Part shown: piece by piece, positions 11,401 to 24,200 of the stretch
Position numbering within the stretch: the stretch's first letter is position 1
How the letters are laid out: every line of letters starts with the position of its first letter
The notes under the pieces: model-generated
The model's database searches: none
Told to the model about the DNA's origin: nothing
The model's input: only the letters and a program-made list of their open reading frames with translations
Made by a program: the position numbers and the translations under genes
Assembly (NCBI GenBank): GCA_021292165.1
Contig: CM037879.1
Coordinates: 22,551,817-22,615,816 of the forward strand
Reading direction: 5' to 3'
Length of the DNA stretch: 64,000 nucleotides
Source of the DNA: Shinisaurus crocodilurus
Lineage: Eukaryota; Chordata; Lepidosauria; Squamata; Shinisauridae

Positions 11401-14400
11401 GTATAAAACAATCCTCGCATAATGTGGCAGATTGTGGCTGCCTCCCACGTTAAAAAAGACTAAGGATTAAAAGTGGTGTTTGTGTTGTAAACAGACTAAC
11501 GGATGCACAGCACAACCAGTTCTATTTCTAGGGTGTTGCACTGCACTCCCTTACCGATGCTACTTCGTGCATGGTCACTGTAATATGTGTACATAAATAT
11601 AAATACGTAATATGTATACATAAATATAAATATTTATGTATACATATGTATGTATGTATTTACGTACATCTAAGCTTTAATGTAATAATCACTGTCTGTA
11701 CTTTTTGCATTTCATTCTACATCCACTAACATTATTTCCTTCTCCTTACACCCATGCATATATATATACCTGCCAACTCACAATGATATTGCATGTGTCT
11801 GGTGAAGTGAAGTGCATGTGTCCGTTGAAGTTTATGCCATAATAAATTTGCTAGTCTTTAAGGTGCCACAAGACTCCTTCTTGTCTTAGCCTATATCTGA
11901 TTCCTGCTGACGGAATCACTCCCAGTTTTACAATAACCAATGACACATTTCTTTCTTCTGAAAGTCCATTCAGTACAGCACACACTTTCTTTAAAATCAC
12001 CAAGTACCTTCACTGAAATATCATTCTAAATCCAGACAGCTTTCAGACACAAACAAAACCCCAATAAACTTAAATTTTAAGCATGCAAAGAAACCCTGAT
12101 TACCTTCACTAGGATTTTAGCAATTGTATGTCGAAATATTTCCCCCTAATTTTTCATAGTTCCAAGTTTCAAAAGGAAATATTTTCAAGAAGTTAGAACT
12201 CCCTCTTCCACATAATCCTTGGATTACTTTCGTGAAATATTGTGGTGCATATAGGGGGGGAAATGGGCACGACATAGGCCTGATTCACACATAATGCTAA
12301 TCCGTGGTTTATTTAATTCATGGTTTGTTGCTCTATCCAGGGTGTGTTTGGCAGATAATCGGATAAACCATGGTTTGTTTTCTCAATCCCTGGGTTGTTT
12401 GTTTCCCTCCTCCTTCATCTAATCTGTCCCTGTATCCCAAATGTCTTTGTGTACTGGCATATAGAGCGGCTGAGGATTTTTTGGGGGGGGTGTTTTTTAC
12501 CACTCATCTGCTGCCTCTGTAGCCTGGCAAAACAACCCATGAACAACCCATGGTTCTGGGTTCACACGTAATGACAATGCATGGTTTACACAACCCAGAG
12601 TTCACAACTGAACAACAAGCCACGGGTTTTCTTTCTGGGTTGTTTGTGGTTAACAAACAATGGCTTGTTAGCACAGCTGCATTTGCACATTATGATGACA
12701 ACCCAGAATTCAACAACCCATGGGTTAAATAAACCATGGGTTAGCATTATGTGTGAACTAGGGCACTTGGTTGCCAGGTTGCAACCTGGTTATCTGCAGC
12801 AGGTGATAAGATGGAAGCAGGTTCTCCCACTCGTTGTTTTTCCGATACTGTCATCTTTCCCCCATCTTCTGTGATGAGCAGAACCTCGGGTGTGCAAAAC
12901 AAAGGGTAAGAGAGAAAGTGGGTAACAAGACCAGAAGAAGAATGGACAGGAGAAGTCACCCCTGCTGCATGGATGAATTAAAAGGTACAGTGTGGGTTTC
13001 TGGATTGCAACCTGGCAAACCTAGCAAGGCAGAGGCAGCATAAAGATGTACCGAAGGGGACCCAAGGCAGAGGGTGCGGGCTAGAGGGGTCTGAAGTTTA
13101 GAGAGACTTCATTGTGTATCTTGCAGTAAAAATATCAAAGACAATTAAGACATTTAGCAGTTAAAAGCTGTTTACAATCACATGCTGAAATGAATCATGC
13201 CTCACACCCCCACCCACAAAAAGGTTGCATAGTAGAATCTCTGTTATCCAAATCTGCTGATTACATGAATTCCCACTCTGTGCCCTCTCTTACGACTCAT
13301 TGGGGCATCATCAAGCCAATGTTTTGCTTATTCCAATCCTCTTGGTTTCCAGTAGAAAAAAATTAAACTGATGCTTACAGCTGTAGTCTTATGCATTCTT
13401 ACCTGGGAATAAGTCCCACTGACCTCTGAGCAACTTACTTCTGAGAAGACATGCACAGATTTCCCACTTAAATTATTGGGGCTTAAAAGTGCCTATCTTT
13501 GGCTGGATTGTACCCTAACCCAGCACTTAGAATTCAAAGTACTTTACCATCTGTGGATCATATACATCCTCCCACAGCCTTGTTAGTAGAGTCATAGGAT
13601 GTGTGAGGAATCCGGTTGAGGTGTGTGTCAAAATCTGATGGATTGGCCGGGCTCGGCCACCCGGATTCCAGCTCGTCAAGTCAGCGTTAGTGCCAACTTG
13701 CTCTGACGCAAATCGAGCCAGCATGTAGTCTTCCGCCTTTAAAGTGGGCCGCAATTTGTGTTGGGTTGTTGTTTTTTTAAGCCAGGGAAATTTGCATAAA
13801 TTCTGGCTGCAATTTGCAGCCAGGATTTACGCAAATTGCAGCCACAATTTACACAAATTTCCCTGGTTTAACAAAAGCAAATACGCAAATTGTGGCCCAC
13901 TTTAAAAGCGGAAGCTGCAAAAAAACCCGCACCCTCGAACTTGGCCTGCTTTCAGCTCCTGAGTTGGCGAGGTGCTGAAACTGTGCCGACTGCAAGCAGG
14001 TCGAGTTTCTCAATGTTGCCCATCCCTAGTACTAGTCATTATTATTATTTCAATTGCACAGATGGAGAATTAAGGGCACAAACAGCACAATCCCATGCAT
14101 GTTTACTCAGTGTGTTCAGTGGGGCTTACTCCCAGGTAAGCGTGCATAGGTTTGCAGATAATATTTAGTCTTGGGCCAAGCCTGGATTTGAAACCAGGTT
14201 CAGCATTCTACCAACCAACCACACCGACCTCTAGATTTCAGAAATAGCTTTTGCCACAGGGGGTTGTGACTATCCCAGATACATGCAACTACTACTCTGG
14301 TTTAACATGGATGGTAGACATCAATATCAGCTCTGTGGCAGATGGCTTTTGGAAATCAGCAAACTCCCCCATCACCCAGTGAACGGCTTAGATCATGGGA

Positions 14401-15797
14401 GGCTAACCTCTGGCCTGTGCGCCTAATCCAGCCCATGGGGTTGCCGAGTCCAGCCAGCAGAGGGTTGGGCACCCTCCACAGGCCCCACCCCCATGCCTCT
14501 GCAAGCCCCACCCCTTGCCCTGGTGAAGGGCCGACCGAGACCCTTCCTGTGCTGCTGGCACCCCAACTGTGAAGAGCGGAGCAGGAAGGGACTTAGCTGG
14601 CACTTGCAGCAGGAGCAGACATCTGTGAGCACCGTGTCACTTTCTCCATGCAGAAAAAGGCACGGAGCTCCATGCCTCTCCCTGCATGGAGAAGGTGGGG
14701 GATTGGGGGAAGGAAAATAGGGGCAGGGGGGACTTGATGATGCATGGGAGAGGCTTGGGGTGGGGCACTGCCCCCTTGACATAATGAAGCCCGCTGGCTT
14801 GGTCCAGGAAGGTAATTGGCCCTGCAGACAAAATCAGATCCCTCCCCCTTGGCTTAGATTATTAGTGCTTTCTCTTATTTTGTTACTTACCCAAACTTGG
14901 TCTCCTCTGCCAGTCTGTTCCTTATAATCACAGACACATACAAGATTAATCCAACAACAGCAACTCCACATATTAACCCAAGGACTATTGTAATGGGATC
15001 TGTGTTTCCAGATGCTGTAGTTGCAGAAGGTGCCATGGATATCAAACCTAGGGCAATAAGAGAAGTTACAGAGAAAAAGAGACCACCATCTTCATATAGT
15101 TTTGGGGCGGTGCCGCCTATAGGCAGACTTACATGAACATTTATTTCGTTTGTAGATCGATATATTCTGAGCTCTTCTAAGACACATTTCAAGTTAGAAT
15201 AGCCCCTGCCATTTGAGCTAGAAAGAATTTTAGAGGCATCCACTGCAAGAAATAAAATGGACTTATACCACAGCAGAACACCCTGATTTAGCTGGGGAGG
15301 GCAAGGAGGCAACTCAATGGGCCGGTTCACACAATCAAGCAAGTCACCGGGGCTTATTTAAAACAAGCCATGGGTTAAGTAAGTCACAGTGGGCTGAGGT
15401 GTGGGTGGGTGGCCAGTTGCTGTATTCAAGCCACAACTGCAGCTTATCTTGTCATCCAAACCCGAAGGGGGTGGGTTGTGTGAGGATTAAACAACCCTTG
15501 CGGAACCCACGGCTTGTTTTAGGGTTATGCGAAGGTTGTTTAACCCTCACACAACCCACCCTCACCAGTATGGATGACACAACAAGCTGCAGTCCTGCCT
15601 TGAATATTAAAAAGCCACCTGGCACATGCCGGCAGATGCCACATGGAAGCTACAGTGAGCCCTGCTGACGGTCCAATCCAGTTCAACAGCTTACTTAGCA
15701 TAACTATTAATCCAGCCTTGCCCATAAAACACAGTGCAACACATGACAAAGTGATCTTGCTTCAAGTCAACCAGCTCATCACAAACCACCCTTTCTT

Positions 15798-15834
<37 letters not shown>

Positions 15835-18800
15835 ATTCTTTATTGCAGTCAATAGACCATTCACACAATATAATACATACATACAATACAACTAGTTAAT
15901 TGAACACATGAGAATGAGAAATCAAATATAATCTAGTGGAGATAGCCTGGTTCAGAAATTTGGCCACTTGTTCAGTGACCAACTTATCAGAGCTGCTAAG
16001 TAATAAAGTTATTAAAAATTCTGTAGGGTGCCCAGGGAAGGACCGTAAAATGGGATAAATCAGATCCTTCGTGGCCCTGTGGTAAAAGCTACAAAACATT
16101 AAGACATGCTGTATAGATTCCACCTCAGAGTTGTTACATGGGCAGCATCTTTCAGAAAGTGGGATTCTGCTATATCTACCATCCAGCAGTTTAGAAGGGA
16201 GAGCATTAAATCTAGCTAATGAAAATGGTCTCCTAAATTTAGGGATCGTCAACCATCGAAGATAAGGCAGCCCCTCCTTGCTAAAGGTAGCTGGTAGACC
16301 CAAGGATAGAGGAGAACAGGGGCCCCTGGCGGCTCCCTGTAATTCTTGTAAATCAATGTCCAGCAGCTTCTGTTTTACAATTGATTTAGCGCTAACTAAT
16401 CCTCTAGATAGTAACATATCTGGGGAAAGCCCTACCGAGATGATTTTGTTCATCACGGCCTTTGACCAGGGAGAATCGAAAGAGTCCGACCAGATTGTAT
16501 AAACCAGGGAGTCTGTCGGGAGAGCCAGTCTGCAGCGAAGCCAAAAGTGAATGACTTGGGTCCAGGCTAGGCAATTTATCGAATGCAGTCCAACTTCTAA
16601 TTTTATTGCAGCTCCAGATACACATCTAGGGACACCAAATAATACCCTAAGGAAAAGCGATTGAATGCTCTCAAGTGGGCATTTAGAGCCCGGGAACCAC
16701 AGCGGGGCCCCATATAGTATCTGTGAGATAAATTTTGCCTTAAAAACCTGAACAGCTGCTGGAAGGAATTTCCCACCCCTGGAGAAAAAAAAGCGGGTTA
16801 TTGCACCCATGTTCGATTCTGCTTTAGACTTGGCGCACTTCCCCTGCACGTTCCACGAAATAGTTTCGTGGAACCATATGCCCAAATATTTGAAGGTGTT
16901 CACTTGCTCAATTCTAGAGCCTCCCATAAACCATGGTAGTCTGACCTTACGCTTAGAAAAGACCAACACTTTGGACTTCCTGTGGTTAATTGTGAGGAGA
17001 TTTTCAGTACAATAAGCAGAAAAACCACACAACAATCTCTTGAGGCCCAGCCTGGTCTGTGAAATCAGAACAGCGTCATCTGCATACTGCAGCAGAGAAA
17101 TTTTCGTGGAACCGATCTTAGGTGGATGGGAGGGCAATGGCTGCAGCCAAATATAGATTGAACAAAATAGGGGCCAGCACACAACCTTGTTTAACGACAC
17201 GAGACATTTCAATTTCACTGGTAAGAAGGCCTTGTGAATTACAACGAACTTGTGCAGAAGTGTTAAAATGCAGGGACTGAATCAAAAATAAAAGTCTTTT
17301 GTCAATGGAGAGATGATCAAGTTTATGCCAGAGATGTGTACGGGGTATAGAGTCAAATGCAGATTTTAAATCAATAAAGGCTGCAAATAATTTGCCGCCT
17401 TTAGGGGAAGAATGTTTGTAAGCCAAGTGGGCCAAGACCAGGCAGTGATCAAGGGTAGAGGACCCAGATTTAAAACCGATCTGCTCTTTTCCCATCAGGT
17501 CATGCTTGTTTATCCAGGCCTTCAATTTTAGGCCTAGGTAACTGGCATAGACCTTCCCTACTATTGATAGTAGACTAATGGGCCGATAGTTAGATGGATC
17601 CGCTCTGGAGCCGTGTTTGTAGATTGGAATAATATAGGCTTTCAGCCAGGCTACCGGAATGATGCCAGATTGGTTTATCAGAGAGAATATGGAAGCTAAC
17701 ATCAAAGACCACCAACTAATGTTACTTTGGAGTAACTCAACAGGAATACCATCAGGGCCCAAGGCCTTCCCTTTCTTTAGCTGGAGAATTAAACCCTCCA
17801 CAGTGACAGGGTCAACTGGTTGCCATTCAGGGACTCCTGAAGGTAGACAAGGGGAGGAATTTTGAGGACCGCTGTCACTGAAAACAGCTCGAAAATGATT
17901 CTCCCAAACAATGGCTGGGATATCGCACACTGGATTGTCAGAGCTATTGCTTAAAGCTCGCGATATTAACTGCCAAAATAATTTACTGCTGTGAGTTACT
18001 GATGCCTCTATCAGCATATGCCATGCCTTTCTTATCAAACATGCTTCTTAGGGGAACGCATAGCACAACCAGGTGTTCGGATGCTTCCATATGTTGTTCC
18101 CTCCAAATTCCCCCTCCCGCCCAGATTTAAATCATTTAATTTACCTTATCCTGGTTCTGAAGTGGCGCTGAGGCATTTGCTTTCTGCCATTCTTCCAGTT
18201 TGGATTTCTGGAATTTGTACAGACTGCTGCAGCGGCAGTGCAAATGCGTGAGTGTGACAGGCCATACATGGGCGGAAATTTGGCTAGCCTCGCTACTCCA
18301 CCTGAAAGTAATTGCGGCATTGGGAACAACTGGCTGTCACATGCAGCAAATGAGCCCAAGCCACAGAGGGGAAAGTATAAAACCGACCAAGGCCAGAAGG
18401 GGAGGAGGAGGAGAAGGCCTGTGTGTGAAGCCGTGCAACAGACAGGCAAGTTTTGTTTTTGTAAGACTAATTGAGGCGAGGACTAAGATATGAGAAAAGC
18501 GTCAGCCTCCATGATGAGCCAGCTATCTTTCGTTTAAGGCCAAGCTAGAAGAAATATTTAGCTCTCTCAAAGAGCAGAGTGAGGCTAGGCTGTCTCTGAG
18601 AGGCGTTATCCTGAATAGCTTATCACGGCATGGTTTGACAGTCTTTTTTATTTTAAGGCACTTTTCCAGTGTTTGAAACCTTGTGTGAAAATTTCATGAG
18701 AATACATGCCTGAGAAGCATTTGCTCCAAGATCCAATCAACAAAATATCCAGGAAAAGACCAAAAAAAGAGGGGGGGGGGGGAAGGAGCTGAAATGGACA

Positions 18801-21260
18801 AGGAATCCATCAATTTCACCTCATTATTGCAGCAAGGCTGTCTACAGAACTGGAGGGAGGAAAGACCTGTCCATTTAAGTTCTTTCCCTCTATGAAAAAT
18901 TGTATGTGCAGAGACACTGGAGCAACATTGTGCTTCAGTAGGGGTGACTGAGTTTGGAGATATGGACATGTAACCCTTCCCCCACCCACAGTTTAAATCT
19001 CCAAAGAACTTTTAATCCTACGGAATTCCAAAGGAATCTGGAATGGATGGCCCCTTCCAGTTTCTATATTAATTCAGCTTAACTCATATAATTATGTTAT
19101 TCGGACTCACCATTCCCAGGAACAAAAACTCCCACTGGATCACTGAATGGCCCAACTCCACCTTTTGTGACTGCAGCTACTCGCACTGTGCAGGTGGCAT
19201 TAGTGGCCACAATTGGGATGTGGGTGGTAGTGGTATCTTTGCTGGCACGAGAGGAGAGATTCCGCTGCAAGGAAAAAGAAGTTTTTAAAATGCAGAAGAA
19301 TTAGACCCATTAAAATGGGGTCCTAAAACTTTTTACATTGGTGGGCACATTTGGAATTTTGATAAGTGTTGTGGGTGGTCTCCAAAAATGGCTGCAATGT
19401 GGGGGTGGGGGGCTTTCCCATTCATAAAATGGCTGACCGTGGTGGGGATGCCCGATCAGAAAACACATTTCCCAGAAGGCAAACTGGTGAGACTAAAAGA
19501 AAACTAACTTGTCCAGGGACCTAAATACAAGGCAGAGGTAGAGTCTGTAAGCTACTCTTTTGACCCAAATAAAGTGGTGCTGGAGGACAGCACTATTCTG
19601 TCTCACAGTTGTTGTTTTTATTTTTATAAAAAAAAATATATCATAAGAAATAAAATAAAAACCAGGAGGGAACCTGGTGGGCACCAAGAAAGGTGTCTGT
19701 GAGAATTAGCTGAAAACCCAAGATTCATCGCCAGCTGATAGGTTTCCAGATGACATTTTATGCTTATCTCTGTACAGTAATGGACAGGCATTAATGCCAA
19801 GAGAACAATCATCCATTTATCGATGATAGTCTCTGTAAAGATAGTACTTCAAGCACCGGGTGGGAACAATGAAGTAGCTGACAAGGATTTCTTTTTAAAC
19901 CCTCTTAACTGCTGAAGTCGGGACTCAACATAAATTTTACCCAGTTGTACAAGCTGCTAGCTGTGGTTCATCAGACCTAGTCATTACAGAGCTGTCTTCC
20001 TACTGGCAAAGCCAAACAATCAAGACAAAATAAACCTAATAACAAAAACAAAAAGCACAGTGCTCTGACAAAAGAGAGGATGTGAAGCTGGTAAAATTCT
20101 TTTTTTGTTTTTCTTCCTATGTGCCCTATCCCCTCCCCCTGACTACAAAGCCACAGGAATTGTTCCAAATCTGTTTTTGCTCCCATTTTGTGATCCCTGA
20201 TTGCCTGGGATCACTATTCCCAACAAGAAGTGCCATTTGAATAACAACAACAACGGTTGTCAAACTAGTTGCTGCAAAGGACAGAGAAGAGACATAAAAG
20301 GTTGGGGTGTTGAGGAACACTTCAGGGGCAACAAAAATGACAACTAATATAACATCAAAAATGTTTGTCCATGACCATTATACAGTCCAAGTATTAGGAA
20401 GCAATCCTATCTCCACTTGCTTGAGAGTAAGCCCAACTGAGTAAAATGGGACTTCAACGCAAACAAGCAAAGGATTGCTTGTTTATTCATAGTCTTACGC
20501 ATTCACTAATGATCTGAAAATCACCAAAGTAAAGTTTAATGTGGGATTGCCATCAATGAAAATATTAATTCAGATGACTACCCATTCCCTTAACACTGGT
20601 GATGTTTGGTTACCGTATATGTGTGCGAATCCTGAGGGACAGGCAAGTTGTATGCTTGCTCTCCTTGTGGCTAGGATTCCTTCAGGTGATGAAATGGGCA
20701 TTTGGGAATCACGCCCCCCCCCTGCAGTTAAAATAGCATCAAAGAAGAGCAATGCAAATTGTTTTAACAAGCCAAAATAACATAGCCTCATCCCAACCAG
20801 ATATGGCAGCCTTCCCCAACCTGGTGCCCTCCAGATGTGTTGGACTACAACTCCCAGCATCCCCAATCAGCATGGCTGGCTGGGGGATGCTGGGAGTTGT
20901 AGTCCAACACATCTGGAGGGCACCAGGTTGGGGAAGGCTGAGAAATGGGTTCCATCGGATAGCAGTGGCATGTCAGATCTGAAACAAGAGATTCCCTTTC
21001 TCATAAATTCATTGTTATTTCCTGGAGAGTCGATGAGTCAGCTAGAATTATTGGTACGGCGTCCTAGTGAATTGCCACCCCAAACCCTGTAACTTCTGTG
21101 ACTCACAGTGCAGCTGGCAAGCTGGTATGTAATGTTCAGCAGCTCGGTAGGGCAAGGTGCTGAAATAGGGTAGCTTGAACTGAGTAAGCCAGTATAAAGA
21201 TTCTGTGTAAACAGGAACTAAACCTGTCAGCACAGTTATAAAACCATTAAGACAGCCAGC

Positions 21261-21292
<32 letters not shown>

Positions 21293-24200
21293 GCCACACT
21301 TCAAAATGGGTAGGTAGTTAGCAAAGCTGTAACAAAAGAGGGATTGGCTACAGATTAAAGTAGAGTAAAGTGTGTTCAAATGATGGCGGTCTTGGATCAT
21401 GTCAAGTCAAATCTGCTGATACTGACTTGAATCGAAGAAATGAAAATAAAACTGCCCGCCTCATACTTTCTTTATACAAATCTATGGTGTGACCACACTC
21501 TGAATACTGTGTGCTGTTCTGGTCACCACACACACCTAAACAAGGATATTGTAGAGTAGGAGAAAGGGCAGAAAACGGCAACTAAAATGATCAAGGGGCT
21601 GGAGCAACTCCCCTGTGAAGAAAGGTTACAAGCAGCTGGGATTGTTTAGCTTAAAAAAAAATGAGTTAGGGGAGACACGATAAGAGGAGTAAAAAATTAT
21701 GCATGGTGTGGAGAAAGTAGATAGGGAGAGGTTTTTTTCTCTCTCTCTCATAATACTAGAACCCAAAGTGGTCATCTCAAGAAGCTGAATGGTGTGAGAT
21801 TCAGGACAGATAAAAGGAAGTTCTTCTTCACCTATCACATACGGTAGTTAAACTATGGAATTCACTTCCACAAGATGTAATAACCACCAATTTGGACAGC
21901 TTTAAAAGGGGATTGGACAAACTCCTGGAGGAGAAGGCTATCAATGGTTACTAGTTCTGATGGCTATATGCCTCCTCCACAGGGCCGGTGCTACCATTAG
22001 GCCAACTAGGCAGCCGCCTAGGGCACAGGGCTAAAGGGGGCACCAGAAATGCCTTGGGGGAAAAATACAGTGCTCTCAAGTGGGAAGGGGGGGGGCGCTA
22101 AATATCTGATCTTGCCTAGGGCACCAAACTGCCTTGCACCGGTCCTGCTCCTCCAGTATCAGAGGCAGCATGCCTATGTACACCAGTTGCTGGGAAACAT
22201 GGGCGGGAGGGTGCTGTTGCACTCATGTTCTGCTTGTGGGATCTCGTGGGCAGCTGGCTGGCCATTGTGTGAACAGAATGCTGGACTAGATGGACCCTTG
22301 GTCTGATCCAACATGGCTCTTCTTACGTCGTTATGTCCTTTTTTGTAATTACTGCACTCCGTGTGGGTTCACAACAGACAGAGTGGTGGTTACATAGACT
22401 TTTATAGTGCATGTTTACTCAGAGGTAAGTCCTGCTATGCTCAATGGGACTTACTCCCAGGAAAGCATAGTGTACAGGATTGCAGCCTAAGGTGTTTTTC
22501 ATATGTTATAGTATACAGGGCCAGACCAAGACGTTTTGCTGCCTGAGGTGGAGAACAAGAGGCCTCTCCCCATTCCATCCATGCACAAAAGCCGGCTGGA
22601 TTAGCAGATGAATGGGACAGCACCCTCCACTGTACCCGAAGACAGCAGGCTGGCCTAGGGGGTGCAGAGCAGGCCGCAGGGCACACAGGACTCTCTGCCG
22701 ACACCTTGCTGCCACCTCCCAGCATCTGCTGCCTGAGGCAACTGCTTCACACTGCCTAATGTCAGGGTTGGCCTTGATAGTATAGATCAGGGGTAGGCAA
22801 CCCGGTACCCGCTAGACATATTAGATTACAATTCCCAAAAGCCCCAGCCAGCATGGCCAATGGTCCCTTGATTTGCACCAGCGCATATATCTCTATATAG
22901 ATATAGATATATAATATTGTATTACATGACCCAGACTACACATGACTTTGAAGATGTAGCTAGCAGCTTCTTTCTTTCTTCTTTCCTTCCTTCCTTCCTT
23001 CCTTTTCTTTCTTTCTTGTTTATTCCAAAGTAAACTCAGAGCCCTCAATCCAGATCTGGACTCTAGTATGGGGAAATAAGAGGGCTTTAACCTGTTACCC
23101 ATGTTGGGGTCCCAATCCTTGCCTTTCACTGCCAAAAAGTAATCAATTAAAACAAATGGGTCCCTTCTGGGCAGTGGCCCTGATCCACATTAGATGCAAT
23201 TCACTGACAGAATTGGCGTTTTGTTTTTTTTAAGGGATGTATGAGAAGTAATTTTGGCTTGTTGTGCTTAAAATACTGCAGTTTTTAAGGTTTTAAATTT
23301 TTGTAATGTTTTTTTTTATATTGTGTTTCATTGTACAGTAATACCTTGGATTGCAAGTAACTTGGTTTGAGAGCGTTTTGCAAGACAAGCAAATTTTTAA
23401 ATATTTATTTATTTATTTTTTACTTGATATACAAGCGACGTCTTGCAGTACAAGTACTGTAGTACGGCTTAAATTAAAAATCTCTGTACAAATTTTTTTG
23501 GGGGGATTTCATTTTGATATAAGAGTGTTTTGGATTACAAGCACGTTTCCGGAACGAATTATGCTCTCAATCCAAGGCATGACTGTACTTTTAATTGATT
23601 GTTGTAAACCGCCCAGAGAGCTTCAGCTATTGGGCGGTATAGAAATAAAATAAAATAAATAAATTAGGATACCAATCCATATTGGGGGGGGAGGCATGTG
23701 CTTGGTTTAGACCAGGGCTCTCCAACCTTGGGTCCCCAGATGTTGCTGGCCTACAGCTCCAGGCATACCCAGCCAGCATGGCTAATGGCAAGGGATTCTG
23801 GGAGCTGTAGCCCAGCAACATCTGGGGACCCAAGGTTGGAGAGCCCTGGTTTGGACGCACATGCACACACAGAGGGGAAACTGCTAGCTGTGTCTTCCAG
23901 GTAACATGCAGTTTGGCCCTCAGTGTTCTCTAAGAGATTTCTACAGGCCAGTAAATCCCTCCAATTGTGAGAAGCCACTTATCCTTTGAAAGGCTTTATA
24001 AATAACGTTTGACCTGACAACTGATTTTCCATTAAACTTAGGAATGTTCAAACAAACAATGGAGGCCATTAAATTACATCTTAGAACAGGGCAGGCCCTT
24101 CCATTAGACAGAGAGAGGCAGCCACCTCAGATGCTGGATGCTGGTGATGGGGTTTGGTGGTGCTTTGTTAGAGAACACAGGCGGTGCAGCTTAGGGGGTG

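Larger units (their letters stand above)
15802..18025 (-). mobile_element. 5'-truncated non-LTR retrotransposon (LINE) with 12-bp TSD
   Basis: The insertion is flanked by CCTTTCTTATCA at 15790-15801 and again at 18026-18037, an exact 12-bp target duplication. Its 3' end is a (TGA)n tail (plus-strand ATC units at 15802-15833). The body encodes reverse transcriptase and a C-terminal zinc-knuckle-like segment but no endonuclease, which is lost by 5' truncation. The Cys/His-rich C-terminus resembles the Jockey/I/Vingi side of LINE diversity more than CR1 or L2; the clade is not certain. Confidence 0.85.
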
